From contig JBGCGF010000071.1 in NCBI GenBank assembly GCA_045110575.1, positions 1 to 64,000 on the forward strand: DNA of 64,000 nt, given 5' to 3'. The DNA is from CALDTK01 sp045110575 (GTDB lineage Bacteria; Bacteroidota; Bacteroidia; Chitinophagales; Saprospiraceae). Below, piece by piece: positions 41,096 through 49,513 of this stretch. Below the pieces are notes generated by a model that worked only from the letters and a program-made list of their open reading frames with translations, ran no database searches and was not told where the DNA came from. How positions within the stretch are numbered: the stretch's first letter is position 1; each line of letters opens with the position of its first letter. A program made the translations under genes and the position numbers.

Positions 41096-41426
41096 AGCAG
41101 TGGGTTGAGAACCTGACAAACAATTCTATTTCGACTAAAAATTGGCTGATTTGGGGCTGATTTTCGTTAAAATGCTCGATTTAGCCAGCTAAACCTTGCG
41201 CTTTTGTCTGAATCAGCTCTAAATCCTCCCAATTTCGCCAGCATCAGAAAACTTATGCAGGTTCTATGTTGGCGGGAAGGTAGCGCCCGAGCAGATGAAT
41301 CTACTCGGGCAGGTCTACACAATTTGGCCATATTTCTCGCTCACCGTGCAAGCAAGTAATTCGGCCTAGCAGCATTTCGATCTCTGCTTAGGTGTCATGG
41401 GATAGGCTAGGGGAGTGTCACCTCGA
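41096..41426. other. Gap upstream of folA
   Basis: No gene. A hairpin GCCCGAG / CTCGGGC (41284-41310) lies in the middle and could end the transcript of the upstream minus-strand ssb gene. The 41100-41270 part is AT-rich and should carry the folA promoter. Confidence 0.45.
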
Positions 41427-41744
41427 TCAGAGCGTCAAGAAGCGCTGTGCGATAATCTCGGTATAGTTACGGGTGACGCCTTCCTTGTCTTCGAAGTTGC
41501 GGTATTGGAGTGCACCTTCGATCATGACCTTGGTGCCTTTTTCGAGTTTGGTTTCCATCGCTTCGGCTGTGCGGTTCCAGCCGATGATCCGGTGCCAGGT
41601 AGTGGACTCGACGCGTTCGCCTTTGTCGTTTTTGTAGGAATTATTGGTGGCTACGGAGAAGCGCGCCGATTGTTTGCCGGTTGCAGTTGTGCGAAGTTCT
41701 GGTGCGGCACCAAGGTGGCCGATGAGTTGGACGTAGTTTTTCAT
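41427..41744 (-). CDS. ssb: Single-stranded DNA-binding protein, short form 1
   Basis: A 105-residue OB-fold protein beginning MKNYVQLIGHLGAAPELR; the open frame reaches 41786 but the extra residues are not family-like. WHRIIGWNRTAEAMETKLEKGTKVMIEGALQYR (quoted in part) matches the ssDNA-binding core of SSB. It ends AQRFLTL right after the core, without the disordered linker and acidic tip (DDxPF) that recruits partner proteins in full-length SSB. It is followed by a hairpin and preceded by a second SSB gene on the same strand. Confidence 0.9.
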   Translation of the reverse strand: MKNYVQLIGHLGAAPELRTTATGKQSARFSVATNNSYKNDKGERVESTTWHRIIGWNRTAEAMETKLEKGTKVMIEGALQYRNFEDKEGVTRNYTEIIAQRFLTL

Positions 41745-41822
41745 AAAGGGTGGTACTAAGGGTTTCAGGTATCGGGTTTCGGACATCTTAGTGTTACGTG
41801 AAACCGATGTAAGTCAAAGAGT

Positions 41823-41944
41823 AGCGTCATTCCGACGGGAGTCGCGAGAAACGAGCTGGCGCAGTGGAGGAAAAGCGATTTGGGATGAAGGTGTCAGCCG
41901 CTGTCCCTCGATCGCGCCTACGTCAGCTCCAACGGGATGACGCT
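41823..41944. repeat. AGCGTCAT inverted-repeat element, copy 2
   Basis: Starts AGCGTCATTCCGACGGGAG (41823) and ends CGGGATGACGCT (41944), its reverse complement at the tips; CGATCGAGGGACAGCGG on the minus strand is shared with 3780 of copy 1. It lies between the two ssb genes. Confidence 0.65.
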
Positions 41945-42085
41945 GAAAAGAAATTAGGATAGCGGATCTAACCGGGCAGTCTGCATTTGCAGGACCCACC
42001 ACAGGCAGTGCACGAGATGTGATTGAAAAGTGCAGCGACAAATCGTCTGCGCCGATTAGATCCGATAGGGTATTGTGAATATTGG

Positions 42086-42481
42086 TTAGGCAGCAATGGC
42101 TTCAGCAGGAGCTTGTCCGGCCATGAGAACCGTTTTAGCTGCTTTAGTAGCCTTTCCCTTGGCGAGCTGCTGGAAATTGGTCACGTAGATTTCTACGGTG
42201 TCTCTTTTGACGCCTTCTTTCGTCTCGTAGACCTTACAAGAGAGTCGGCCTTCTATAAGAACGCGGTCGCCTTTTCCTAGACGAGTGTTCATACGTTCGG
42301 CGATCTGTCCCCAGCCTACGAGCTTGAACCATTGGGTGTCTTTCACGATGTCGCCTTGATGGTCAGAATAGGTGCGGCTTACGGCGAGACTAACCGTACC
42401 GAAGGTTTGGTCGGCCTTCGTGAGACGCATTGTAAGATCAGAGCCAAGGTTGCCGATGAGTGTTACGTTATTGATAAGCAT
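42086..42481 (-). CDS. Single-stranded DNA-binding protein, short form 2
   Basis: A 131-residue SSB paralogue starting MLINNVTLIGNLGSDLTMR; the 53 residues encoded upstream to 42640 are not part of the protein. The OB core (TFGTVSLAVSRTY, TQWFKLVGWGQIAERMNTRLGKGDRVLIEGRL in part) is followed by only about 20 residues ending APAEAIAA, again without an acidic tip. Divergence between the two copies is high, so they are not a recent duplication. They may be mobile-element or competence-related SSBs rather than the replicative SSB. Confidence 0.88.
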   Translation of the reverse strand: MLINNVTLIGNLGSDLTMRLTKADQTFGTVSLAVSRTYSDHQGDIVKDTQWFKLVGWGQIAERMNTRLGKGDRVLIEGRLSCKVYETKEGVKRDTVEIYVTNFQQLAKGKATKAAKTVLMAGQAPAEAIAA

Positions 42482-43063
42482 AAGAAGAGGTGTTGTGGTT
42501 CGCCTGTTATTGATAGGCGGATTCCGGTGTGTGTAATGCTCCACATGATGTGTAGCGGTTAATGTTTGTGTGTCGGTGAAAACGAGTAGTGCGGTTGAAC
42601 CGCGCCGTTGGTTTCGATGACGATGCAAACATGGGGACACCTCAAAGCCATAGTATTACGATAAGCGTTTGCTTACGTAAAGAAGCGTTTGTAAATGGTA
42701 AAAAACGACTGGTTTATTATTCAATGTGCTGTAATACAGTTGTTTATGGTCGATTTAGCTATTTTAATAGTCTCGAGTAGAATCGCGGCTATATCACAGG
42801 ATCGGTGGCTACGGGCCTTCAGGAGTATGACGCTGTGGGGTTTTGGCGAAAGCAGGCCTAGGTCGAGTATACTTGAGTCTTACTCTCCGCACGGTCGCCT
42901 CGGATAAACCCAGGGCTACATATCATCATGGTCGACGCTACGCGCCTTCACGATGTAGGTTACGTCAAAGCCGCGTGGCCGAGGACCCTAGATGTAATCC
43001 TGAATTTATTCGATGGCGGTTCGGTTCTTTGTCGACGCTGTGCGCAGTTGAGTAAAAGAGGTT
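42482..43063. other. Long gap with repeats between ssb2 and the BNR gene
   Basis: Contains an exact 14-mer motif (42840-42853) and, at about 42895-42955, a diverged copy of the 58-bp repeat found between the tandem paralogues (GGATAAACCCAGGGCTACAT, then GTCGACGCTACGCGCCTTC). The 42640-42780 part is AT-rich and should include the ssb2 promoter. Short open frames here are not protein-like. Confidence 0.5.
42840..42853 (+). repeat. Iterated 14-mer, exact, intergenic
   Basis: Exact GTTTTGGCGAAAGC in the 580-bp gap upstream of the second ssb. Confidence 0.95.
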
Positions 43064-45595
43064 CTACTCTTTCACCACCTTCTGAACCAGCACGCCATTT
43101 AGAGATTCACCTTTGATCGTCACCATGTACAGCCCAGATGGCAAATGCTTCATGTTAACCTGCAGTGGGCTGCTGGCATTATTGATCGTTTCCAATAGTT
43201 GACCGTTTGAATTGGTGATGGAAACCTCTACGTCTTTAAAATCACCAGCAATGCGAAGTAGATCAGATACTGGATTTGGGGACACTTCAATGTCCTTCGA
43301 AGCAACTGAAGAGGTCGTTGAAGTAGCCGTGTAATTCGGAATTGGCGTGTGCTGTACACCTGTACCTGGCGACCATGACCATAGTAGTGGATCGGCACCA
43401 GACTCGATTTTCATGCGACCGCCGTTTGTCCAAGCGAGCCCTTCATTGGCGAAGTCCCAAGAGCTGCCACCATCATAAGAAACGATGAAGCCGATCGAGG
43501 TCTCGTCAAAACCGCCAGAGTGGTAACTGAGCGAGGAGGAGGCATAAATGATATCTGAATTGTCAGGCGCAATTGCGATGCCGCGCATCTTATCGTTGGC
43601 GTAAAGCTTAGTCCATGTTGTACCAGCATCGTCACTTCTATACAATCCTTTATCAGGGCCAAAGGCGGTAGCATACACGCGGCCTTCAACGTTGGGGTCG
43701 GGCTTGATGTCAAATATTCCTTGCCACGCATCAATCGGTGGACTCGACCACGGCACACTCCATGTCGGAATGATGTCTGGATTCATGATCGCACCTGGGG
43801 CCGTCGGCGTGTAGCTCATCTCTGTTAGTCCGACACTTGCCCACGTATCTCCGCCGTCCATAGATCTCCATAAACCGTTTTCTCCTCCAGCATAAACGAT
43901 CTGGCTGTTCACTTGATCAACTGCAGTGAATTTGAGTCCTCCTACAGTTAAGACAGTTGTCCAATTTCTGCCATCGTCTACAGATTTAAACACGTTTCCG
44001 TTTTGTGTTACGAAGAGAGTGCGGTTATCGATTGGGCTATTAACGTCGATCGACAAACCGTGCATCGAAAGACCAAATGAATCAAGCCCGCCATTACTTA
44101 TTGCCCAGTTCTCTCCAGACTCGGTGCTCCTGAAGAGTGCACTTTTGGTGTCGGGCTGTTCTCCAGAAAAGGATGCCCAGACTACGTTTTCTCTGTCGGG
44201 ATCACTCACGACGATGTTGACATTTGAACCGCCTCCTGCATACCAGGAGTAGTCGGGATATATGGCGTTATCTGGTAAGCTTCTTTTCCATGAGTCGCCA
44301 TGGTTTAAAGAGTACCAAAAGCCAATATCATACGCACCGATGTAAACGGTGTTTGGGTTTTGATCATTTACCTCGATACAATTGCCTTCAATATTTTCAA
44401 GGCCCGTCGAAATGAACTGGTCATTGCCGAGGCTTGTGGTCGAAATATTGTTGAGGTTATTCCCTCCGTCAATGGAACTCCAAGCCCAACTTCCAAATGC
44501 GCCATACAGCTTGTTTGGATTGAACCGATCCTTTATCACTGTCTTGGCGAGGCCATTAAAACTGTACGAGTAGATGAAGCTGTTGCTCTTTGCCCAACCA
44601 GGATGCCAGTCTTGGATGAATCCTGAATGTGTCCAATTTGTACCGCCGTCAACTGTGCTCCATGTGCCGGCGTCGGCGAACCAATCAACTGGATAGAAAA
44701 TATCGGTCAGGCTAATGTTGTCGGGGTCGAAGCCGACACTAATGATTCCTGTTCGATCACTTATTTCATCGAAAGAAATACCTCCGTCAATGCTTTCGAA
44801 AAATGCACCAGAATATTCATCACCGATAACGTATTGCCATAGAGGTACGACACAATCATTGGCTTCGAATGTGCTGACGTAGATGATGTCTGAATTTGAC
44901 GGGTGGAGGTCAACATCTAGGATGTCAGCAAAAGGAGCAATCTCGGCCCAATTAGTACCGCCATCTATCGATCGATATAAATTAGCAGGGCTGCACCTGA
45001 AACGAGCTTTACCTGCGAGGGCATAGACGATGTCTGGGTTTGTGTGGGCGACGATTAATTTTGTAATCGCAGCATCAAAAGGCAGTCCAACTGTTGGGAT
45101 GATCGCCCAGTTTTCACCTCCATCTATTGTCTTTAAAAACGATAGCTCAGGCTCCCAATCTTCGTGGTGGGTCATGTAGCCAACGTTTCCAGTGGTCATG
45201 TCCATCGCGACGCTTTCTACATAGCCTAGGCCTAAGTTTCCACTGAGTTCGATGTTGACAGGGTAGATGGTATTCCCGCCATGTGTCGTTTTGTACGCTC
45301 CGATCGTGGTGCCGATTATGAAGGTGTTACCATCTGTTGGGTGAAAGCCAAAACAGTTGACCGCCGTTTCTGTAAGTCCTTGGGTTGCGCCGAGTACTTC
45401 CCAAGAAGCACCATTGTTTGAGGACTTGTAAATACCGCTCAAATCTGAGGCGGCGAGGATTGTCCCATCTACCGTTGCGCCGACCGACGCGATGGCGCCG
45501 CCACCACCTGGATTGGTTCGTTCCCATACGTGCTGACCGAAGAGACTAGCGGAAGTGATTGCGAATAAGAGTAGTAATATAGTCTTGTTGAGCAT
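43064..45595 (-). CDS. Secreted BNR/Asp-box repeat protein with T9SS sorting domain
   Basis: An 843-residue exported protein: signal peptide 1-20 (cleavage near LFGQ), then sortilin/xyloglucanase-like beta-propeller blades with many Asp-boxes of the type S-x-D-x-G-x-x-W (SSNNGASW, SIDGGTNW, TVDGGTNW, SVDDGRNW, SMDGGDTW, SDDAGTTW, SYDGGSSW). The C-terminal 80 residues are a type A T9SS domain (IEVSPNPVSDLLRIAG, LPSGLYMVTIKGE, VLVQKVVKE). Such propellers include GH74 xyloglucanases, but general photosystem-stability-like and adhesion proteins share the repeats, so an enzyme activity is not assured. Probably displayed on the cell surface. Confidence 0.85.
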   Translation of the reverse strand: MLNKTILLLLFAITSASLFGQHVWERTNPGGGGAIASVGATVDGTILAASDLSGIYKSSNNGASWEVLGATQGLTETAVNCFGFHPTDGNTFIIGTTIGAYKTTHGGNTIYPVNIELSGNLGLGYVESVAMDMTTGNVGYMTHHEDWEPELSFLKTIDGGENWAIIPTVGLPFDAAITKLIVAHTNPDIVYALAGKARFRCSPANLYRSIDGGTNWAEIAPFADILDVDLHPSNSDIIYVSTFEANDCVVPLWQYVIGDEYSGAFFESIDGGISFDEISDRTGIISVGFDPDNISLTDIFYPVDWFADAGTWSTVDGGTNWTHSGFIQDWHPGWAKSNSFIYSYSFNGLAKTVIKDRFNPNKLYGAFGSWAWSSIDGGNNLNNISTTSLGNDQFISTGLENIEGNCIEVNDQNPNTVYIGAYDIGFWYSLNHGDSWKRSLPDNAIYPDYSWYAGGGSNVNIVVSDPDRENVVWASFSGEQPDTKSALFRSTESGENWAISNGGLDSFGLSMHGLSIDVNSPIDNRTLFVTQNGNVFKSVDDGRNWTTVLTVGGLKFTAVDQVNSQIVYAGGENGLWRSMDGGDTWASVGLTEMSYTPTAPGAIMNPDIIPTWSVPWSSPPIDAWQGIFDIKPDPNVEGRVYATAFGPDKGLYRSDDAGTTWTKLYANDKMRGIAIAPDNSDIIYASSSLSYHSGGFDETSIGFIVSYDGGSSWDFANEGLAWTNGGRMKIESGADPLLWSWSPGTGVQHTPIPNYTATSTTSSVASKDIEVSPNPVSDLLRIAGDFKDVEVSITNSNGQLLETINNASSPLQVNMKHLPSGLYMVTIKGESLNGVLVQKVVKE

Positions 45596-45696
45596 GTGCC
45601 TTTATAACGAGGGCGGATCAGCCATTCTTAATTGAAGATAGCTTTAAAGGTGGGACTCAATTTATAGTTAGCACTTTAATAGGAGTGCACGGTCTT

Positions 45697-46338
45697 TTAC
45701 CTTTCCTCCAACGTAAATGGATCTACTTTGACCAGTTGGAGATCATCAATAAGAATGTGGCCATTATCGTATCGGGATGCAGGATGAGTCGCATACAAGC
45801 CTATAAAAGGGATCTTTATTTCTGGATTTATATAGAAAGTTAACTCTGTCCAAATTTCGACTTGTTCTGCATCGTATTCTTCAAGTAGAATTGCTTGATT
45901 ACAATAAGAAGAGCCTCCCCAAATCTTAAAGCGAACAGGGCTGAGGTAGTTAATTGGATCACTACTTCTGTGCAAAATACTAGTGTAGACTGGCGATTGC
46001 TTTAATTTGACGGTTAACCTGTAAGTGCTGTCTGCCTGCAGAGGTTTTAGCAATCTTGTTGATATGCCTTCGTATGTGTTGTTATCACGAGTTACCATGC
46101 CTACGAAAGACTGACCATCTGCAGCAGTCTCCATGACACCGAAAAATTCACTTTTCGAGTCGTGAACATCCACAGGACTTTCATCAGAAAAGTTACAGTC
46201 AAACCAGCCTCTAGGTGCTTTACCGACACTTGAAGTATCCTCAAAAGAAGGATTCATGAAATACTCGCTCCCTTGGGCAAGGGATGAACTAACGAAGGCA
46301 AATAAGAAGATGCTTAAGAATAAATAAGGGATACGCAT
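45697..46338 (-). CDS. Exported jelly-roll-like protein, tandem paralogue 1
   Basis: A 213-residue protein with signal peptide (cleavage near SLAQG). The mature part has the NPSFEDTSSVGKAPRGWFDC opening, a middle with FVGMVTRDNNTYEGIS and KIWGGSSYCNQAILL, and the end ILIDDLQLVKVDPFTLEER. The pattern N-P-S-F-E-D..GW..C with IWGG..yC and a DNxLLDDL ending is a carbohydrate-binding-like jelly roll often joined to OmpA or T9SS domains in Bacteroidota; here it stands alone. It is the most diverged of three tandem copies and may have been the first to duplicate. Confidence 0.8.
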   Translation of the reverse strand: MRIPYLFLSIFLFAFVSSSLAQGSEYFMNPSFEDTSSVGKAPRGWFDCNFSDESPVDVHDSKSEFFGVMETAADGQSFVGMVTRDNNTYEGISTRLLKPLQADSTYRLTVKLKQSPVYTSILHRSSDPINYLSPVRFKIWGGSSYCNQAILLEEYDAEQVEIWTELTFYINPEIKIPFIGLYATHPASRYDNGHILIDDLQLVKVDPFTLEER

Positions 46339-46382
46339 TGAGGTAAGTTAGAGGAAACTTGGGAACAAATTATTTACTGCGC

Positions 46383-46437
46383 GTCGTACCGGGTAAACCC
46401 AAGGCTACATCACAGCGTCGACTATGCGCCTTCGAGA
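46383..46437. repeat. 58-bp dispersed repeat, copy between paralogues 1 and 2
   Basis: GCGTCGTACCGGGTAAACCCAAGGCTACATC and GCGTCGACTATGCGCCTTCGAGATT, nearly identical to 47113-47168 and related to 42895-42955. Confidence 0.75.
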
Positions 46438-47091
46438 TTACCGTTCCTCCAACGTCACCGCATCTACTTTGACGATCTGTAGATCATCGAGCAGGACATT
46501 CCCATTGTCGTAAATCTCAGTGGTATGACGAGCGTATAGCCCAATGAATTTAATGTCCTCTCCTGGTGTGAAATGGAAGGTTAGTTCAGTCCAATTACCA
46601 GATTCTTTCACTTCATATTCTGCGATAAGAGTAGTCATCTTGCAGTATGCGTACCCTCCCCAAATTTCAAAAAGTACGGGCTGATCGTAGTTGAGAGGTT
46701 CGTCCGTGGTTCGGCTAATGCTTTGGTAATTAAGCGACTGATTGACCATTATAGTCAGCTTGTAGGCAGCGTCTTTTAATAGAGGCTGAAGGAGTTTGGC
46801 TGATACCCCTTCGTATGTGCCGTTGTCTCGAATGACCATTCCGAGGAATGTATATCCTTCCGCAGCTTTTTCAACTACTTCAAAATATTCCGATTCAAAT
46901 TTATATCCTACTCCGTGAACATCCACAGGGGATTCATCAGGTTGGCCACAGTCGAACCAGCCTTTAGGTGGGTGACCCATTTTAGGGGTGTCCTCAAAAG
47001 AAGGATTCTTGAGGTACTTTTTGCCTTGGGAAAAGCATGGGATGGCGAAGGCAAATAAGAAGATGCCTAGGAATAAATAAGGGATACGCAT
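46438..47091 (-). CDS. Exported jelly-roll-like protein, tandem paralogue 2
   Basis: A 217-residue paralogue of the genes on each side. The leader MRIPYLFLGIFLFAFA is almost identical to that of paralogue 1, and the mature chain shares NPSFEDTPKMGHPPKGWFDCGQ, FLGMVIRDNGTYEGVSAKLLQPL and NVLLDDLQIVKVDAVTLEER (quoted in part). Conservation of the terminal VTLEER in all three suggests a functional C-terminus, but it is not a recognised T9SS signal. Gene plus downstream repeat form a unit of about 750 bp. Confidence 0.8.
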   Translation of the reverse strand: MRIPYLFLGIFLFAFAIPCFSQGKKYLKNPSFEDTPKMGHPPKGWFDCGQPDESPVDVHGVGYKFESEYFEVVEKAAEGYTFLGMVIRDNGTYEGVSAKLLQPLLKDAAYKLTIMVNQSLNYQSISRTTDEPLNYDQPVLFEIWGGYAYCKMTTLIAEYEVKESGNWTELTFHFTPGEDIKFIGLYARHTTEIYDNGNVLLDDLQIVKVDAVTLEER

Positions 47092-47112
47092 TGAGGTAAG
47101 TTAGAGGAGACT

Positions 47113-47168
47113 TGGGAACAAATTATTTACAGCGCGTCGTACCGGGTAGACCCAAGGCTACATCATAG
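47113..47168. repeat. 58-bp dispersed repeat, copy between paralogues 2 and 3
   Basis: GCGTCGTACCGGGTAGACCCAAGGCTACATC and GCGTCGACTACGCGCCTTCGAGATT. Being co-duplicated with the genes, it may mark the homology used for duplication. Confidence 0.75.
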
Positions 47169-47190
47169 CGTCGACTACGCGCCTTCGAGA

Positions 47191-47838
47191 TTATCGTTCC
47201 TCCAATGTTACCGCATCTACTTTCACGATCTGTAAATTATCAAGTAGGGCATTACCATTGTCATAAAACTTATTAGTATGACGCGCGTATAGCCCTAAGT
47301 ATCTTATGTTCCTCTCTGGAGTAAAATAGAAGGTTGTTTCCGTCCAATCATCTTGATTATCAACCTTGTACTCCGCGAGTAGTGTGATCTTCTGACAATG
47401 TACTAATCCACCCCAAATTTCAAGCAGCACAGGTTGGTCGTAGTTCATTGGCTTGTTTGTACTTCTACTGACACTATGATATGTTGGCGATTGTTTGACC
47501 ATAACAGTCAATTTGTAGGCCGTATCCTTTAATAGAGGCTGAAGAAGCCTAGCGGAAACGCCTTCATAGGTGCCGTTGTCACGAACAACCATGCCTAGGA
47601 ATGTCTCTCCGTGTTCGGCGTGTTCTTTAACTCCGAAAAGGGTAGAATCGGGGTAAGAGCCGTGAACATCCACAGGGGACTCATTAGACTGGCCACAATC
47701 TTCCCAGCCTTTAAGTGCTTGGTTTTGACGAGGGGTGTCCTCAAAAGAAGGGTTCGTGAGGTACTTGCAGCCTTGGGAAAAGCAAGGGGTAACAAAGGCG
47801 AATAAAAGGATACTCAGGAATAAATAAGGGATACACAT
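47191..47838 (-). CDS. Exported jelly-roll-like protein, tandem paralogue 3
   Basis: A 215-residue paralogue. The start is set at the ATG giving MCIPYLFLSILLF because it aligns with the leaders of copies 1 and 2; a slightly earlier ATG (47850) is possible. It keeps NPSFEDTPRQNQALKGWEDCGQ, FLGMVVRDNGTYEGVSARLLQPL, EIWGGLVHC and LLDNLQIVKVDAVTLEER (in part). Copies 2 and 3 are closer to each other than to copy 1. Variation is concentrated in the middle loops, as expected for binding proteins diversifying their ligands. Confidence 0.8.
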   Translation of the reverse strand: MCIPYLFLSILLFAFVTPCFSQGCKYLTNPSFEDTPRQNQALKGWEDCGQSNESPVDVHGSYPDSTLFGVKEHAEHGETFLGMVVRDNGTYEGVSARLLQPLLKDTAYKLTVMVKQSPTYHSVSRSTNKPMNYDQPVLLEIWGGLVHCQKITLLAEYKVDNQDDWTETTFYFTPERNIRYLGLYARHTNKFYDNGNALLDNLQIVKVDAVTLEER

Positions 47839-47913
47839 TGCCTGTAACATACAGGCTATTCATGTATTCGGTCGACCATGAAACGGTCGGACCACAAGAA
47901 ATTTAAAGCTTTC

Positions 47914-48258
47914 TTACACTTCCCGCTCCGGAAAGCTGATGTACAGATAGGCTCCTTGATGGTCATTCACCTCGACGGTTGTTTCAACGGCTTCTTGACC
48001 TTCTCGCGTTGCCGCAAAACTGATGGCGGTAAGCTTGCCCGACTCGTCGTAACTCACATCAGAGTACTCAAGCGTGATGTCGCGCGTTGCGAGGGCTTGT
48101 TTTACGGAAGTGAGAAAAACCTCATCAGAATCCGTGTCAAAGAAAACCTTGACCGTAGGTGCCACTGCGATGGCGTCGAGAGGAGTAGGATAGATAGACT
48201 GGCCGAAACTCAAAAGAGAGGAGACCGAAAAGGCCACCATGGTTACGAACTGCTTCAT
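47914..48258 (-). CDS. Small exported protein, unknown
   Basis: A 114-residue protein starting at the ATG before KQFVTMVAFSVSSLLSFGQS, a signal peptide with cleavage near SFGQ; twelve codons upstream are probably not translated. The mature 90 residues form one small alpha/beta domain (VKVFFDTDSDEVFLTSVKQAL, YDESGKLTAISFAAT, quoted in part) that resembles the module found at the C-terminus of BlaR1/TonB-type M56 proteins of Bacteroidota. No catalytic motif. It is codirectional with the paralogue array. Confidence 0.7.
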   Translation of the reverse strand: MKQFVTMVAFSVSSLLSFGQSIYPTPLDAIAVAPTVKVFFDTDSDEVFLTSVKQALATRDITLEYSDVSYDESGKLTAISFAATREGQEAVETTVEVNDHQGAYLYISFPEREV

Positions 48259-48465
48259 AGTGTGATACTGTGTGCTATGAGCTTGTCTCAACATTCATCC
48301 ATTGCAAGACGAATGTTGAGACAGACTCTAAGATGAATAGTCATCCTGTAGACATTAACGCGTCAGTGAGCAGAGGGCTTATGTGAATTAGAAATTTTAA
48401 GAGTCTTTCCGACAGAAACCTCCGAATGACCTATAAGCAGTCGAAATCCAGTGCCGAGTAGGCCT

Positions 48466-49449
48466 TTAGCCGTTGATCCAGTCGATAGCCGCCTCAATTA
48501 CCTCGTCATTGTCGGTGTCAGTGTCATCTAAGACAGGGAAGTCAGCCTCTAGACCGCCGTCAAACTTGCGGCCTTTGGCGTCTTCATAGTCACTGACAGA
48601 CATGTTCCATTGCCAACCATTGATGAGGTAACCACTAGCCACAGAGCCCGTGCCGCCGCCAGATTTGCTGCCAAACGTAGCAACGTTGGGGTTCTCGTCG
48701 CAGAGGTAGATGAGCGTCTGGGTTGCCGAATAACTCAAGCGCGCTTGGAGGATGGCGACCTTCTTGTCGAGATAACGACTATTTGTGCTCGGGGTAACTG
48801 TAATGGCACTTCCAGAGAAGTCGTTTGCTCCAGGTCCAGTCTTAAAATACTCGATTCCAGCACCGTAGCTCGTGTTTGTGAAGCGAGCCGCTAGCTCGGC
48901 TGCGGCTTCAGGATCTCCACCACCGTTTATTCTGACATCAATGATCAAGGCGCGAGTGCCCGATAAGGCGTCAATAGCTTCGCTGGTTTGTGTATTGGTC
49001 CACTCTACAAAGTCTGAGATGTAGATGTATCCGATGTCGCCAATCGATTTGTAGGCGCCTCCAGAAACTACCGTAGCTTCTTCCTCTGGCTTAGAATTGG
49101 CGGCATCGAAGTTGAGCGGATAGCCGGCAGAGATGTCGTAGAAGAAAATACTGTCAGCGTATAGGTAGCTGTGTCCGTCTTTAAGTCTGCGCACCATGGT
49201 GCCCATCTTCCGAGCAAGTTCAAACTCGGTAGTGTTGTCGTTAATGGTCGCACGAACACTATCTGATAGTACAGGCCAGTTGACGCCTTTTTGTTCGAAC
49301 ATGGCGTATTTCTCAAGGAAGAGCGTCGAGAAATCGTCAAACACGTTGAGGTTGGTCGCCTCGTCTTGTGGCTTGTAGACAATCTTTTCGCAAGCTGTGA
49401 AACTGAAGAGAACAATGCTTGCTAATCCGAAAAGAGAAAGGAATTTCAT
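48466..49449 (-). CDS. S41-family peptidase lipoprotein
   Basis: A 327-residue lipoprotein: the chosen ATG gives MKFLSLFGLASIVLFSFTAC with a lipobox Cys at residue 20; an upstream ATG (49485) would bury it. The C-terminal processing-peptidase fold is seen in IGYIYISDFVEW, TRALIIDVRINGGGDPEAA and KKVAILQARLSYSATQTLIYL (in part), where the Ser in the LSYSATQT segment is the likely nucleophile; the PDZ domain typical of CtpA is absent. Tricorn/CTP-type serine protease acting in the periplasm or on the surface is inferred. Substrate unknown. Confidence 0.85.
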   Translation of the reverse strand: MKFLSLFGLASIVLFSFTACEKIVYKPQDEATNLNVFDDFSTLFLEKYAMFEQKGVNWPVLSDSVRATINDNTTEFELARKMGTMVRRLKDGHSYLYADSIFFYDISAGYPLNFDAANSKPEEEATVVSGGAYKSIGDIGYIYISDFVEWTNTQTSEAIDALSGTRALIIDVRINGGGDPEAAAELAARFTNTSYGAGIEYFKTGPGANDFSGSAITVTPSTNSRYLDKKVAILQARLSYSATQTLIYLCDENPNVATFGSKSGGGTGSVASGYLINGWQWNMSVSDYEDAKGRKFDGGLEADFPVLDDTDTDNDEVIEAAIDWING

Positions 49450-49513
49450 ACTTGGTTTTTTAGGGCATTTGCTTGATGAGAACAAACGACTTTTGAGCAG
49501 TATAGCCTGCTGG

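Noticed and set aside
47878..48336. Plus-strand frame of 152 codons overlapping two minus-strand genes
   Set aside because: Antisense shadow of the small exported protein, which has a signal peptide and a plausible start.
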